The position numbers and the translations under genes were made by a program. Under the pieces are notes generated by a model, which saw only the letters and a program-made list of their open reading frames with translations, was not told where the DNA came from and searched no databases. A DNA stretch of 64,000 nt from Cytophagaceae bacterium (GTDB lineage: Bacteria; Bacteroidota; Bacteroidia; Cytophagales; Spirosomataceae): assembly GCA_016722655.1 (NCBI GenBank), contig JADKIR010000005.1:310001-374000 (forward strand). Direction: 5' to 3'. This document shows, one piece after another, positions 8,475 to 17,404 of this stretch (its first letter is position 1; the number at the start of each line of letters is the position of its first letter).

Positions 8475-10742
8475 TTATTTCTCCACCGACAAACTAAACG
8501 GAAAATCGCTTTCTTTTGCTCCTTTATTTTCATTGGGTTTTGAGCTCATTTTTAAATCTAAAATACCGCCTTTCATGATGGCTTCGTGAGTCAAATAGTT
8601 TTTGGTATAAGGCTGGGCATTGAGTTTTGCATCTTGCACAAAAACTGTTTCATAAGAATTGTTCGGGGCATTGATCACAAACTTTTTACCGTTTTCCAAC
8701 GTCAAAGTTGCTTTTTTGAATAAGGGTGATCCCAATACATACTCATTGGTTCCGGGGCTTACAGGATAAAAACCCAGTGCCGAGAATACATACCATGCGG
8801 AAGTCTGTCCGTTGTCTTCATCACCACAAAGGCCATCAGGGGCATTTTTGTACAATTTATCCATAATATTCCTAACCAATTTCTGTGTCTTCCATGGTTG
8901 ACCGGCATAGTTATACAAATACGGCATGTGTTGTATCGGCTGATTGCCATGAGCATACTGCCCCATATTCATAATCAGCATTTCAGTGATTTCGTGAATC
9001 TGCTGGCCATAATAAGAAAAATCAAAAGTCGGAGCGGTGGTAAATACGGAATCCATTTTATTGACAAAATTCTGCTTCCCTCCCATCAGGTTTTGCAAGC
9101 CTTTGATGTCATGAAAAACACACCATGTCCAGTGCCATGAGCAGCCTTCAGTAAAGGCATCGCCCCATTTATCGGGCCTGAAAGGAGATTGAAAAGTGCC
9201 ATCGGCATTGCGACCCCGCACAAAATTCACATTTTTATCAAAAACATTTTTGTAATAAAAAGCCCTTTTGTAAAGAGTATCCTGCTCAGCTTTCGGGCGA
9301 TTGAGTGCTTTGGCCAGCTTCCAAAGCGTGAAGTCATCATAACTGTATTCGAGGGTTCGGGCTGCATTTTCATTGATATTTACATCATAAGGAATATAAC
9401 CCAGCTTATTGTAATATTCTACCCCATAACGGCCCACTGAACTGAGTGGCCCGGCATTTTGGGTATTTTTCCAGAGAGCTTCATACAAAGTATTAATGTC
9501 GTAGCCTCTGATACCTTTCAGATAAGAATCTGCTATCAATGACGCTGAATTGGAGCCTACCATACAATCTCTATGCCCGGGACTTGCCCATTCCGGCAAC
9601 CAACCACTCTCTTTATAGGTATTGGCGAGCCCTTCCATGATCTGGCCATTTAGCTCCGGAAACATAAGTGTAAAAAATGGAAATACCGCTCTGAATGTAT
9701 CCCAAAAGCCATTATCGGTAAACATGTATCCCGGTAAAACCTGTCCATTATAGGGGCTATAATGCATGATTTTGTTGTCTTTATCCAATTCATAAAACTT
9801 CCTAGGAAACAACATGGTGCGGTAAAGTGCCGTATAAAATGTACCTTTTTGAGTTTCTGAACCGCCTTCTACTTTGATTCGGTTGAGCTGTTTATTCCAG
9901 ATTTCCTGTCCTTCTTTACAAACCTGATCGAAAGTTTTGTTTCCGATTTCTCTTTGAAGGTTGATTTCGGCCTGTTCGGGACTTATGAAAGAAGAAGCAA
10001 CTTTCAGATTAACAGCCTCATTGGTTTTGGTTTTAAACCTTATCACCGTTCCTACGTGCTTACCGGTAGCCTCCGTTTTTAGCATATCTAAAGTACCATC
10101 CTTTGCAATATGCACTTCATCAAAAGCCTTATCTACATAAATCACAAAGTAGTTTTTGAAATTTTCGGGCACGCCGCCGGAGTTATTGCACGAATATCCA
10201 ATTATCTTTCTTTCCTCAGGAAATACCTCAATGTGAGAATTTTTGAAAAATGCATCCACAACCAAATAAGCTTTATCGGTTTGAGGATAAGTAATTCTGA
10301 ATCTGGCTGCCCTTTCTGTTGGAGTGATTTCTACCGTCGTATTATAGTCTGAAAGATAAGCTTTATAATAATGAGCCTGAGCCACTTCGGCTTTATGCGA
10401 GTACCACGATTCCCTTTGATTTTCATCAAATACGAGTTTTTCTGTAGTTGCAAATATCGAAAATGCACCGTAATCGTTGATCCAGGGAGAAGGTTGATGG
10501 GTTTGTTTGAAACCTCTGATTTTCTTTGCACCGTATTGATAAGCCCAGCCGTTTCCCATTTTATTGGTTTGGGGTGTCCAGAAGTTCATTCCCCATGGTA
10601 AAGCAATAGCAGGATAAGTGTTTCCATTGGAAAGACTGTAATCTGAATCGGTCCCAACCAATGGATTTATATAAGATGATAAATCAGAGTTTTGAGCGAA
10701 AATATTGAATGACAATAAGGTAAGCAGAAAGGCTTTTTTCAT
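8475..10742 (-). CDS. GH92 family alpha-mannosidase
   Basis: A 755-residue exported glycosidase with signal peptide MKKAFLLTLLSFNIFAQ. Family 92 enzymes are calcium-dependent exo-alpha-mannosidases that trim N-glycan or yeast mannan side chains. Hallmarks visible: the N-terminal INPLVGTDSDYS block, the central GSNSASLIADSYLKG and EYSYDDFTLWKLAK segments of the (alpha/alpha)6 barrel, the HGNQPIQHMPYLYN stretch, and the C-terminal GDEDNGQTSAWYVFSALGFYPVSPG block. Length is normal for the family. Neighbours are a LamG surface protein and a CapA-like protein. No SusC/SusD pair is adjacent, so this is not a standard polysaccharide utilisation locus. Confidence 0.93.
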   Translation of the reverse strand: MKKAFLLTLLSFNIFAQNSDLSSYINPLVGTDSDYSLSNGNTYPAIALPWGMNFWTPQTNKMGNGWAYQYGAKKIRGFKQTHQPSPWINDYGAFSIFATTEKLVFDENQRESWYSHKAEVAQAHYYKAYLSDYNTTVEITPTERAARFRITYPQTDKAYLVVDAFFKNSHIEVFPEERKIIGYSCNNSGGVPENFKNYFVIYVDKAFDEVHIAKDGTLDMLKTEATGKHVGTVIRFKTKTNEAVNLKVASSFISPEQAEINLQREIGNKTFDQVCKEGQEIWNKQLNRIKVEGGSETQKGTFYTALYRTMLFPRKFYELDKDNKIMHYSPYNGQVLPGYMFTDNGFWDTFRAVFPFFTLMFPELNGQIMEGLANTYKESGWLPEWASPGHRDCMVGSNSASLIADSYLKGIRGYDINTLYEALWKNTQNAGPLSSVGRYGVEYYNKLGYIPYDVNINENAARTLEYSYDDFTLWKLAKALNRPKAEQDTLYKRAFYYKNVFDKNVNFVRGRNADGTFQSPFRPDKWGDAFTEGCSWHWTWCVFHDIKGLQNLMGGKQNFVNKMDSVFTTAPTFDFSYYGQQIHEITEMLIMNMGQYAHGNQPIQHMPYLYNYAGQPWKTQKLVRNIMDKLYKNAPDGLCGDEDNGQTSAWYVFSALGFYPVSPGTNEYVLGSPLFKKATLTLENGKKFVINAPNNSYETVFVQDAKLNAQPYTKNYLTHEAIMKGGILDLKMSSKPNENKGAKESDFPFSLSVEK

Positions 10743-10831
10743 TTGGAATAAATCTGGTTTTAAAATGTGAAATTAGGCAAATACCTCAACAAAAAGAATG
10801 GGAAATTGTAGTTTTTAAAATTTTTAATTAA

Positions 10832-11917
10832 TTATTTCCATTCCGGGAAATTCAAGCGGATTCTCACACTTTCAGCATAAGATTTTAAAGCAGATTCATC
10901 TGACAGATTTAACACTGGAAAATTGGATGGATTTTGTTCATAATCAGTAATAGGAATAACAAAATAAGACTTTTTGGGTTTCTTTTCAATGTATCTCCAG
11001 ACCGGTAAATAACCCGATTTTGCGATTTCAACCTTTTGCTTTGAATTTTTTTTCAAAAGTACTTTCAACAAGATTCCTCCGTCGGCATTAGGCATGGTGT
11101 GGTTTGAAATAAAATTCCCTAATGAGTAGGCAACCAGATGTTTACCTGTCGGGTATTCAATAATTTCAATGGGTTGCACCACATGAGGATGCATGCCCAC
11201 AATCATATCCACGCCGTTTTTAAGTAAAAATGCTGTCTGTTCCTTTTGTTTGTCGGATATTTCAAGACTATGTTCTTTTCCCCAATGCAGAAAAGCAATG
11301 ATAAAATCCGGATTAATTTTTTTTGCTTTTTCTAAATCTATTTTGATTTGATTGGTATCTGATTTATTTATAATGGAGGGTTTGATGGTGGGAATACCGT
11401 TGGTACCCACAAAAGTGTAATTTAAAAAAGCCAGTGTAAAGCCGTTTTTTACAACAATCAAGGGATATTTCTCCTCTCTTTCTTTTTTATTTTTAAATGT
11501 ACCCGAATGATGAATTACCAATTGGTCCAATTTATCAATGGTATGCCTCACTCCTCTTCTCATGCCATCATTGGCGTGGTTGTTGGCATTGAAAAGTACA
11601 TCAAATCCTGCATCTTTCAAAGCCTCGGCATAGGCATCGGGACTTCGAAATATAGGCAAAGGCATAAATCCACTATAAGGCTTTCTACCTGGCAAAGTTA
11701 CTTCCAGGTTTCCAATCGCCAGATCTGCATCTTTTAAAAATGATTTAATATATTGGAAACAAGGTTTATAGTCATATATATTCCTTGCTTTTTTTGCACT
11801 CAAAAGCTGTGATTCATGACCCATTATATCCCCGGTAAAAATCAGGGTTAGGGAATCCTGTGCAAATATATTTTTGCATGAAAGAAAAATGAAAATTAGG
11901 AGTACTGTTTTTCTCAT
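10832..11917 (-). CDS. CapA-like metallophosphatase-fold protein
   Basis: A 361-residue protein with an N-terminal signal sequence (residues 1-19, ending NIFAQ). It has the PGA_cap/CapA fold related to calcineurin-like phosphoesterases. Motifs in order: TGDIMGHESQ near residue 30, IGNLEVTLPG, FNANNHANDGMRRG, FLHWGKEHS and VGMHPHVVQPIE, which together supply the metal-binding Asp, Asn and His residues. Family members take part in poly-gamma-glutamate capsule export or act as secreted phosphoesterases. No other cap genes are nearby, so capsule synthesis is not supported here and the substrate is unknown. Confidence 0.85.
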   Translation of the reverse strand: MRKTVLLIFIFLSCKNIFAQDSLTLIFTGDIMGHESQLLSAKKARNIYDYKPCFQYIKSFLKDADLAIGNLEVTLPGRKPYSGFMPLPIFRSPDAYAEALKDAGFDVLFNANNHANDGMRRGVRHTIDKLDQLVIHHSGTFKNKKEREEKYPLIVVKNGFTLAFLNYTFVGTNGIPTIKPSIINKSDTNQIKIDLEKAKKINPDFIIAFLHWGKEHSLEISDKQKEQTAFLLKNGVDMIVGMHPHVVQPIEIIEYPTGKHLVAYSLGNFISNHTMPNADGGILLKVLLKKNSKQKVEIAKSGYLPVWRYIEKKPKKSYFVIPITDYEQNPSNFPVLNLSDESALKSYAESVRIRLNFPEWK

Positions 11918-12069
11918 TAAGAATTAAAAATACATTCAACACTTTCTTAAAATTAGGAATAAATTATTTATCTATCTGAATTTCTGATTTTTATACCAAA
12001 TAATAAAAATGATTTGCTTGTCAATTTTTAAATCCTGAAACTTGCTTAACAAATCAAAACGCAAAAACT

Positions 12070-13734
12070 ATGGCTACTTTTGTAAACACTTATTCGCCCC
12101 GAATTATCTCAAATTCTTCTGATAATCAGTTGACTGCATGTGCATTGGTCGGAATCAACTCTGTGGTGATGGGTTGGTCGGTACCCGATAATTTTGACCG
12201 AAAAGACCTTTTGGGATTTGCGATTAAGAAAACGGTTTTTGAGGAAAATGGATTGGTGAGGTACCAAGCCTGGCTAGAAGGCAACAAACGTTTTGATTTT
12301 CAATCTCAAACAGCTCTAAGTTTGTCTTCAGAAGAGGCTCCTTTTCAGCGTTTTGTATGGAATGATTATACCCTCAATTCAAATTTTTCCTATTCATTTG
12401 AAATATTCCCACTTTTGGGTGATCCTAAAAATCCAACAAAAGGAAAACCTGCCGAATTAAGTTTTAAACCAAGTTTTAACGATGATGGTCAGTTTGGACT
12501 TTATACCAATCGGGGGGTAACAGCGGCACAGGTTTATCTGAGAGATTTTGGAAAAACCAATCCCAAAGAAAGTCGGGAAGCCCAAAAATGGCTTTCGAGA
12601 GATTTGAAAGAATCTTTAATCAGATTTATCAATCAGGCACAGGCGGGTGATAAACTGCATTGTGCCATATATGAATTTGAGGATGAAGAAGTTGCCACGG
12701 CTTTCGAAGCGGCCACCCAAAGAAATGCAGAAGTGATGATTGTGTATCATGCCAAAAACCAGGAAAGAAAAGAGAAGAATGAGCATACCCTGGACAAATA
12801 TCACTTGATACCTAATCATGCAAAACCAAGAACTAAAATACAGAATATCAGTCACAATAAGTTTGTGGTTTTATTGAAGAATGGTTCACCAAAAGCAGTT
12901 TGGACCGGCACCTGCAATTTTACCTTCAACGGTTTTTACTTGCAGACCAATATGGCAACCGAAATCAGCCATCCCACCACAGCAGATGCATACAACAAAT
13001 ACTTTGAAATATTGGTGGGAGATCCTGATATGAAAGGACGAAACAATCCCGCCAAAGCATCTATTTCTGATTTGATTATGCAAACAGACGCTGCTTTGAA
13101 TAATGAAGGTTGGAAAGTCAACTTTTCACCGATTTCCAAAAAACATTTGCTTGAAAAATCGGCTGACTTAATCAAACAGGCCAAAAGTGCGGTTTTGTTT
13201 TCGGCTCCTTTTGGATTGGATCAGGTGTTAGTAGATGAGTTAGGATTAAATGCTTCAAAAATAATTGAATATGGATTGGTTAATAACACTGCCAAAGCCA
13301 AAATCGAAAAATTACATTTTGCCAATACCCGGTTTTATACCCCTACCCGACTCGAGAAATATGCCGGCATTCCCTGGGATGCCAAGGCGTTTGGCAGTCA
13401 TAAAATCCATACGAAATCACTGGTGATTGATCCCTGGAGTGCTGATAGCAAGTTGATTGTAGGCACAGGAAATTTTAGCGACGAAGCCTGCACCGATAAC
13501 GATGAGAATTTCCTTATCATTGAAGGCAATCAGCGAATTTCGGCCATCATAGCCACCGAATTCATCAGAATGTGGGAACATTACAAAAACCGCTGGTTTA
13601 TTAGTCAATTAAATACTGATCCGGCGAGTATCCCGCAATTAGACAAAACCGGAACCTGGTCTGACACCGCCTACAATGTAGCCAGCCGTAGCTATAAATT
13701 TAGAGAGAGGGAAGTATTTACGGGGAGGGAGTGA
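12070..13734 (+). CDS. Phospholipase D-like domain protein with two HKD-type repeats
   Basis: A 554-residue protein with no signal peptide. After an N-terminal region of about 150 residues of unknown fold come two PLD repeats. The first, near residue 260, is HNKFVVLLKNG followed by VWTGTCNFT; it has H and K, but the Asp of HxKxxxxD is Leu. The second, near residue 450, is HTKSLVIDPW followed by VGTGNFSDEAC, a complete motif. PLD-fold proteins hydrolyse phosphodiester bonds in lipids or nucleic acids, and two HKDs normally form one active site. A nuclease or phosphatidyltransferase-like role is possible; the substrate cannot be told from sequence. It converges with the VF530 gene. Confidence 0.8.
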   Translation: MATFVNTYSPRIISNSSDNQLTACALVGINSVVMGWSVPDNFDRKDLLGFAIKKTVFEENGLVRYQAWLEGNKRFDFQSQTALSLSSEEAPFQRFVWNDYTLNSNFSYSFEIFPLLGDPKNPTKGKPAELSFKPSFNDDGQFGLYTNRGVTAAQVYLRDFGKTNPKESREAQKWLSRDLKESLIRFINQAQAGDKLHCAIYEFEDEEVATAFEAATQRNAEVMIVYHAKNQERKEKNEHTLDKYHLIPNHAKPRTKIQNISHNKFVVLLKNGSPKAVWTGTCNFTFNGFYLQTNMATEISHPTTADAYNKYFEILVGDPDMKGRNNPAKASISDLIMQTDAALNNEGWKVNFSPISKKHLLEKSADLIKQAKSAVLFSAPFGLDQVLVDELGLNASKIIEYGLVNNTAKAKIEKLHFANTRFYTPTRLEKYAGIPWDAKAFGSHKIHTKSLVIDPWSADSKLIVGTGNFSDEACTDNDENFLIIEGNQRISAIIATEFIRMWEHYKNRWFISQLNTDPASIPQLDKTGTWSDTAYNVASRSYKFREREVFTGRE

Positions 13735-13740
13735 ATACAA

Positions 13741-13959
13741 TCAGGCTTTAGGAGCATCTTTCTTAACCTCTCTGATATACAAATCTTCCACTTTTTTGCG
13801 AGCCCATGGCGTTTTCCGAAGGAAAGTCAATGAAGAATTGATACTGGGGTCAATCCTGAAACAATTGATTTTGACTTGTGCATACATGGCGTTCCAGCCC
13901 ATTTTTATGATTAAATACCTGAGAATGGCTTCCAGCGTCATGCCATGTAATGGATCCAT
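13741..13959 (-). CDS. VF530 / DUF2132 family small protein
   Basis: A 72-residue protein matching the VF530 family: MDPLHGMTLEAILRYLI, GW-AMY followed by INCF, and SINSSLTFLRKTPWARKKVE near the C-terminus. A solution structure exists for the family and a DNA-binding role has been suggested, but its function is not established. Its start abuts the stop of the DUF3307 gene (13960), so it is the third gene of the satD operon. Confidence 0.85.
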   Translation of the reverse strand: MDPLHGMTLEAILRYLIIKMGWNAMYAQVKINCFRIDPSINSSLTFLRKTPWARKKVEDLYIREVKKDAPKA

Positions 13960-14664
13960 TTAAATGATTTTTAAGAGTTTTTGGTAAAATAATGTCACCG
14001 CAATTGCGATTCCGAAGCTAAGCAATGTGCCTATCAAAATATATTCCGTAAGCCTTACTTCGTGGCTTTTGGTGAGGTCTCCAAACCGAAAAACCGACTT
14101 GGCTGCCAATAAAAACCCGACGCCTTCCCAATGGTTGAGCACTATGAAAACAAAAACCAGAATCCTTTCCATCATGCCTATGTATTTGCCTGCAGCATTG
14201 GTGGTTTCGTTTTCCTGTTTCCATCTTGACATCAACAACTTAATCACCACTGAAGCAATATAAGTAATTGATATAAAAGCAATTGAAAGAAGCAAGTATT
14301 TCTTTTGGAGTAAAATCATGTAATCTATCCTGAATTCAAAATAGATTTTTGCTACAAAAAATATTACGAGCAGGTGTAAAAGCTGATCAATAATGAAGAG
14401 TTTCCTGGGCTCCATTTTTCCCTGAAAATACAGTTTCGCCCAGTCAATGAGGAAATGAGACAAGGGAATGATTAAGAATACCGCCCAATATCTTAATTCA
14501 AATTGCAGAAGTACCCACAACAAAGCGGCATGTATCACCACATGAAAATACAGATATTTTGACTTGTGCTTTTTGCGGTTTTTATCTGCCACCCACTTGT
14601 CGGGTTGAAACATAAAATCACCCAAAATATGAGCCAGAATGAGTTTCAGAACAAATTCAGTCAT
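13960..14664 (-). CDS. DUF3307 polytopic membrane protein
   Basis: A 234-residue integral membrane protein with about six hydrophobic segments. It begins with the family signature LKLILAHILGDFMFQPDKWV, including the LAHLLGDFxxQ motif. Its start codon overlaps the stop of satD by four bases (14661-14664), indicating translational coupling. DUF3307 genes are often found beside satD in Bacteroidota; no biochemical function is known. A membrane partner or effector for SatD is inferred from this coupling. Confidence 0.88.
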   Translation of the reverse strand: MTEFVLKLILAHILGDFMFQPDKWVADKNRKKHKSKYLYFHVVIHAALLWVLLQFELRYWAVFLIIPLSHFLIDWAKLYFQGKMEPRKLFIIDQLLHLLVIFFVAKIYFEFRIDYMILLQKKYLLLSIAFISITYIASVVIKLLMSRWKQENETTNAAGKYIGMMERILVFVFIVLNHWEGVGFLLAAKSVFRFGDLTKSHEVRLTEYILIGTLLSFGIAIAVTLFYQKLLKII

Positions 14665-15263
14665 AAGCTATGGATTTTGAGTTTATAGTAGTCCAATACC
14701 TTTTGTATTTCATCGTATCCTGCTCTTTTCAGGCCTTCACTTATCGTACTCTGGCCATCTTTCCCGATTTTTTTTGCTATTTCCATTTGATTGGCTTCCG
14801 GGTGCTCCAGTTTCAATTTGACCAGCTTCGCTGAGGTTTCTGTCCATCTTTCCATGGTCAAAGTCACCAACGATAGCATCACATTCAGTGCAGTATCAAG
14901 GTCTTTATTGGGAGTTTTTATGGCCAAAGTTTGTTTTTTCAGTTCATCAAAACATGCTCCTGAGTTTAGAAAAGCCGTTCCGTTGGATTCCGTGATTTTG
15001 GCACTGCGATAGGTCACTTCTCCCAGCCCAATAGCCAGTCTCACGTCCAGGCCCGCCCATTGTTTTATCTCGGCTTTGATTCTGATAGCAGCTTCCAGGG
15101 CATCCGTGTTTGCAGTATTTAATTGAAAGCTATCGCCACGGTAAATCTCCCAGTTTTTGGGTTCTTTGCCGTATCTTTTCAACACAGACTTCAAGGCAGG
15201 CAGCCAGTCGTCAGGACTTACTTTCCTCGAATTTATGATATCGCCTGTTATAATTGCTTCCAT
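14661..15263 (-). CDS. satD: SatD family protein, cyclase-like N-terminus plus C-terminal HTH
   Basis: A 200-residue cytoplasmic protein of the SatD family, named after a Streptococcus mutans acid-tolerance locus. Residues 1-90 contain ITGDIINSR (D8), YRGDSFQL (D44) and VRLAIGLGEV (74-83). In order, these resemble the two metal-binding aspartates and the R-x-G-I-x-x-G-E-V strand of class III nucleotide cyclases and GGDEF proteins. Residues 153-180 (EIAKKIGKDGQSTISEGLKRAG) look like a helix-turn-helix. That combination suggests a nucleotide-sensing or nucleotide-making regulator, but this is inference from motifs. It is the first gene of the satD-DUF3307-VF530 operon. Its promoter region (15264-15534) carries the eight-half-site array and is shared with the divergent helicase gene. 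Confidence 0.85.
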   Translation of the reverse strand: MEAIITGDIINSRKVSPDDWLPALKSVLKRYGKEPKNWEIYRGDSFQLNTANTDALEAAIRIKAEIKQWAGLDVRLAIGLGEVTYRSAKITESNGTAFLNSGACFDELKKQTLAIKTPNKDLDTALNVMLSLVTLTMERWTETSAKLVKLKLEHPEANQMEIAKKIGKDGQSTISEGLKRAGYDEIQKVLDYYKLKIHSL

Positions 15264-15315
15264 TTTTGTTTAAAAAACATTCAAATATAAACAACAGATA
15301 TTGTTTTTCCAAAAA

Positions 15316-15419
15316 TATCGTCTAATTAACCGATATTCTTAATTATCGGTTCCAGAGACGATATTTTAAATTATCGGCTTAAGAGACGATAATCCAATTT
15401 ATCGGTCATAAAGCCGATA
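15316..15419. promoter_or_regulatory. Phased operator array: four TATCG-N8-palindromes every 28 bp
   Basis: Four inverted repeats of the form ATCG-N10-CGAT (TATCG-N10-CGATA) have ATCG starts at 15317, 15345, 15373 and 15401. The matching CGAT starts are at 15331, 15359, 15387 and 15415. All eight half-sites are therefore exactly 14 bp apart and alternate in orientation. Read outward, they are TATCGTCT, TATCGGTT, TATCGGTT, TATCGTCT, TATCGGCT, TATCGTCT, TATCGGTC and TATCGGCT, with consensus TATCG(G/T)(C/T)T. The array sits between the divergent satD (start 15263) and helicase (start 15535) genes. Cooperative binding by a dimeric regulator, perhaps SatD itself through its HTH, is inferred. Confidence 0.8.
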
Positions 15420-15534
15420 AATTTACAAAAACATTGTCAATTTTAAATTCAGAGAATATTTCATGAAGTTTACTTTTTAAAAAATGCTTTCAGGGCATTG
15501 CAGACTTATCTTTGCAGAAAAAACATCCTCCTGA

Positions 15535-17400
15535 ATGGATTATTTCAAAACCCTGGCTGATTTGCTCAAAACAGAAAAAATCGAAGACCAGGCTCAATAT
15601 AAAAGACTTACAGAAACGGCTTCGATAGGCGAAAAACGGGCAAACGGACTCACCTGGTATCCCATCGCCATCAGAGGGCAGGAATTGGGTCGCGGAGATT
15701 ATCTGACTGTTGAAGTCGAGCGAACTACCCATCAGGACCTCTCGCATCAGTTCAGGTTTGGAATACCGGCAGTGATATTTTCCAATCACGACCCCAAAGT
15801 TGACCGGGTTGAAGGCATAATCAACCACCAAAGCGGTAACAGAGCCAAAATCACCCTCAGAACCGACGAACTACCTGACTGGTCTCGTGACGGAAAACTG
15901 GGGCTGGAAATACTCTTCGACAATAATTCTTACGAAGAAATGGAGTCGGCGATAAAAAAGGCTCAGGATTATAAAAATGCAGATGTTTTAACCGGAATTT
16001 CTAAGCCGGTTTTTGAAAATAATTTCGAAAAAATAAAAATCCAAAACCTTAACGACTCACAAAATCAGGCAGTTAACAATATAATATCGGCACAACAACT
16101 GGCCATAGTGCATGGTCCTCCGGGTACAGGAAAAACCACCACCATAGTAGCCGCCATCACAGAAATGGCTTCAAAAAATCAGAAAATACTGGTTACCGCA
16201 CCGAGTAATGCTGCAGTAGATCTGCTGGCTGAAAAGCTTTCAGAAAAAGGTCTGGAAGTTCTAAGGGTGGGCAATCCGGTGAGGGTATCCGAAAGGCTAA
16301 ATAAGCTTACTTTAGAGGCTAAAATGAGTCAACATCCTGCTTTTAAAGATATTAAAAAACTAAAAATTCAAGCCAACGAATACCGGAGCCTCGCCCACAA
16401 ATACAAGCGGAATTTTGGAAAAGCCGAGCGGGACCAACGCAAAGCACTTTTTGATGAAGCCCATAAGATTTTGAAAGAAATCGAAAACATCGAAGAGTAT
16501 ATCATGGATGATTTAAGAGCAAAAACACAGGTTGTTGCGGCCACCTTAGTTGGAGCAAACCATTATACTGTATCCAAAAATCAATACGATGTGGTGATTA
16601 TCGATGAGGCAGGACAGGCACTGGAACCCGCCTGTTGGATACCCATCCTTAAAGCTGAAAAAGTAGTATTGGCGGGCGATCATTGTCAGCTCCCTCCTAC
16701 CATAAAGTCTGAAATAGCAGCTCAACAAGGTCTTTCTGTTACATTACTAGAAAAACTGGTCAATACCCATCCCGAAGCCGTAACGCTACTCGACACGCAG
16801 TACCGCATGAATGAGAAAATCATGGCACATTCGTCAGGAGAATTCTACGGAAACCGCTTGATTGCTCATGAATCTGTAAAAAACAGGGTCTTGAATCAGG
16901 AAATACCGCCTCTGCTTTATATTGATACAGCAGGATGCAGTTTTGATGAAAAAATCGAAGGAACCAGTGCCACCAATCCTGATGAAGCTGCCTTTGTAGT
17001 AAAAAGAATGGAGGAGTTCAGCAAATATTTTGACAACAAGACCAGCGTAGCAGTAATCAGCCCTTACAAACAGCAAATCAAAATACTGGAAGAACTGGTA
17101 AATGCATCCGAAACTTTAAAACCTTTTCTAACCAATATTTCTATTAATACGATTGACAGTTTTCAGGGCCAGGAACGTGATGCGGTGTTTATTTCCATGA
17201 CACGCTCCAATCCAGAAAACCAGATAGGTTTCCTCGGCGATACCCGACGCATGAACGTAGCCATGACCCGAGCCCGTAAACTTCTGTTAGTGGTAGGCGA
17301 TAGTGCAACCATCGGCAGCCATCCGTTTTATGCAGGATTTATCGAAAATTCAGAGAAAACCGAGGCGTACAAAAGTGCATGGGAATTCTTAAATTTGTAA
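15535..17400 (+). CDS. SF1 superfamily helicase, UPF1/IGHMBP2-like
   Basis: A 621-residue helicase of the UPF1-like subgroup. Motif I (Walker A) is GPPGTGKTTT near residue 200. Motif Ia is TAPSNAAVDLLAEKL, motif II is DEAGQA, motif III is LAGDHCQLPPT, motif IV is TQYRMN, motif V is TIDSFQGQERD and motif VI is VAMTRAR. All core motifs are intact. The N-terminal region of about 180 residues resembles the beta-barrel domain of bacterial IGHMBP2-like proteins. Family members unwind DNA or RNA 5' to 3'; the bacterial role is not established. It is divergent from satD across the operator array and is followed after four bases by a glycosyltransferase. Confidence 0.92.
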   Translation: MDYFKTLADLLKTEKIEDQAQYKRLTETASIGEKRANGLTWYPIAIRGQELGRGDYLTVEVERTTHQDLSHQFRFGIPAVIFSNHDPKVDRVEGIINHQSGNRAKITLRTDELPDWSRDGKLGLEILFDNNSYEEMESAIKKAQDYKNADVLTGISKPVFENNFEKIKIQNLNDSQNQAVNNIISAQQLAIVHGPPGTGKTTTIVAAITEMASKNQKILVTAPSNAAVDLLAEKLSEKGLEVLRVGNPVRVSERLNKLTLEAKMSQHPAFKDIKKLKIQANEYRSLAHKYKRNFGKAERDQRKALFDEAHKILKEIENIEEYIMDDLRAKTQVVAATLVGANHYTVSKNQYDVVIIDEAGQALEPACWIPILKAEKVVLAGDHCQLPPTIKSEIAAQQGLSVTLLEKLVNTHPEAVTLLDTQYRMNEKIMAHSSGEFYGNRLIAHESVKNRVLNQEIPPLLYIDTAGCSFDEKIEGTSATNPDEAAFVVKRMEEFSKYFDNKTSVAVISPYKQQIKILEELVNASETLKPFLTNISINTIDSFQGQERDAVFISMTRSNPENQIGFLGDTRRMNVAMTRARKLLLVVGDSATIGSHPFYAGFIENSEKTEAYKSAWEFLNL

Positions 17401-17404
17401 TCTC

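Noticed and set aside
10832..11917. Capsule biosynthesis locus
   Set aside because: Only a CapA-like protein is present; no CapB or CapC genes are nearby.
15316..15419. CRISPR-like array in the satD promoter region
   Set aside because: Repeats are short half-sites on a 14-bp grid without spacers of normal CRISPR length, and there are no cas genes; it fits operators better.
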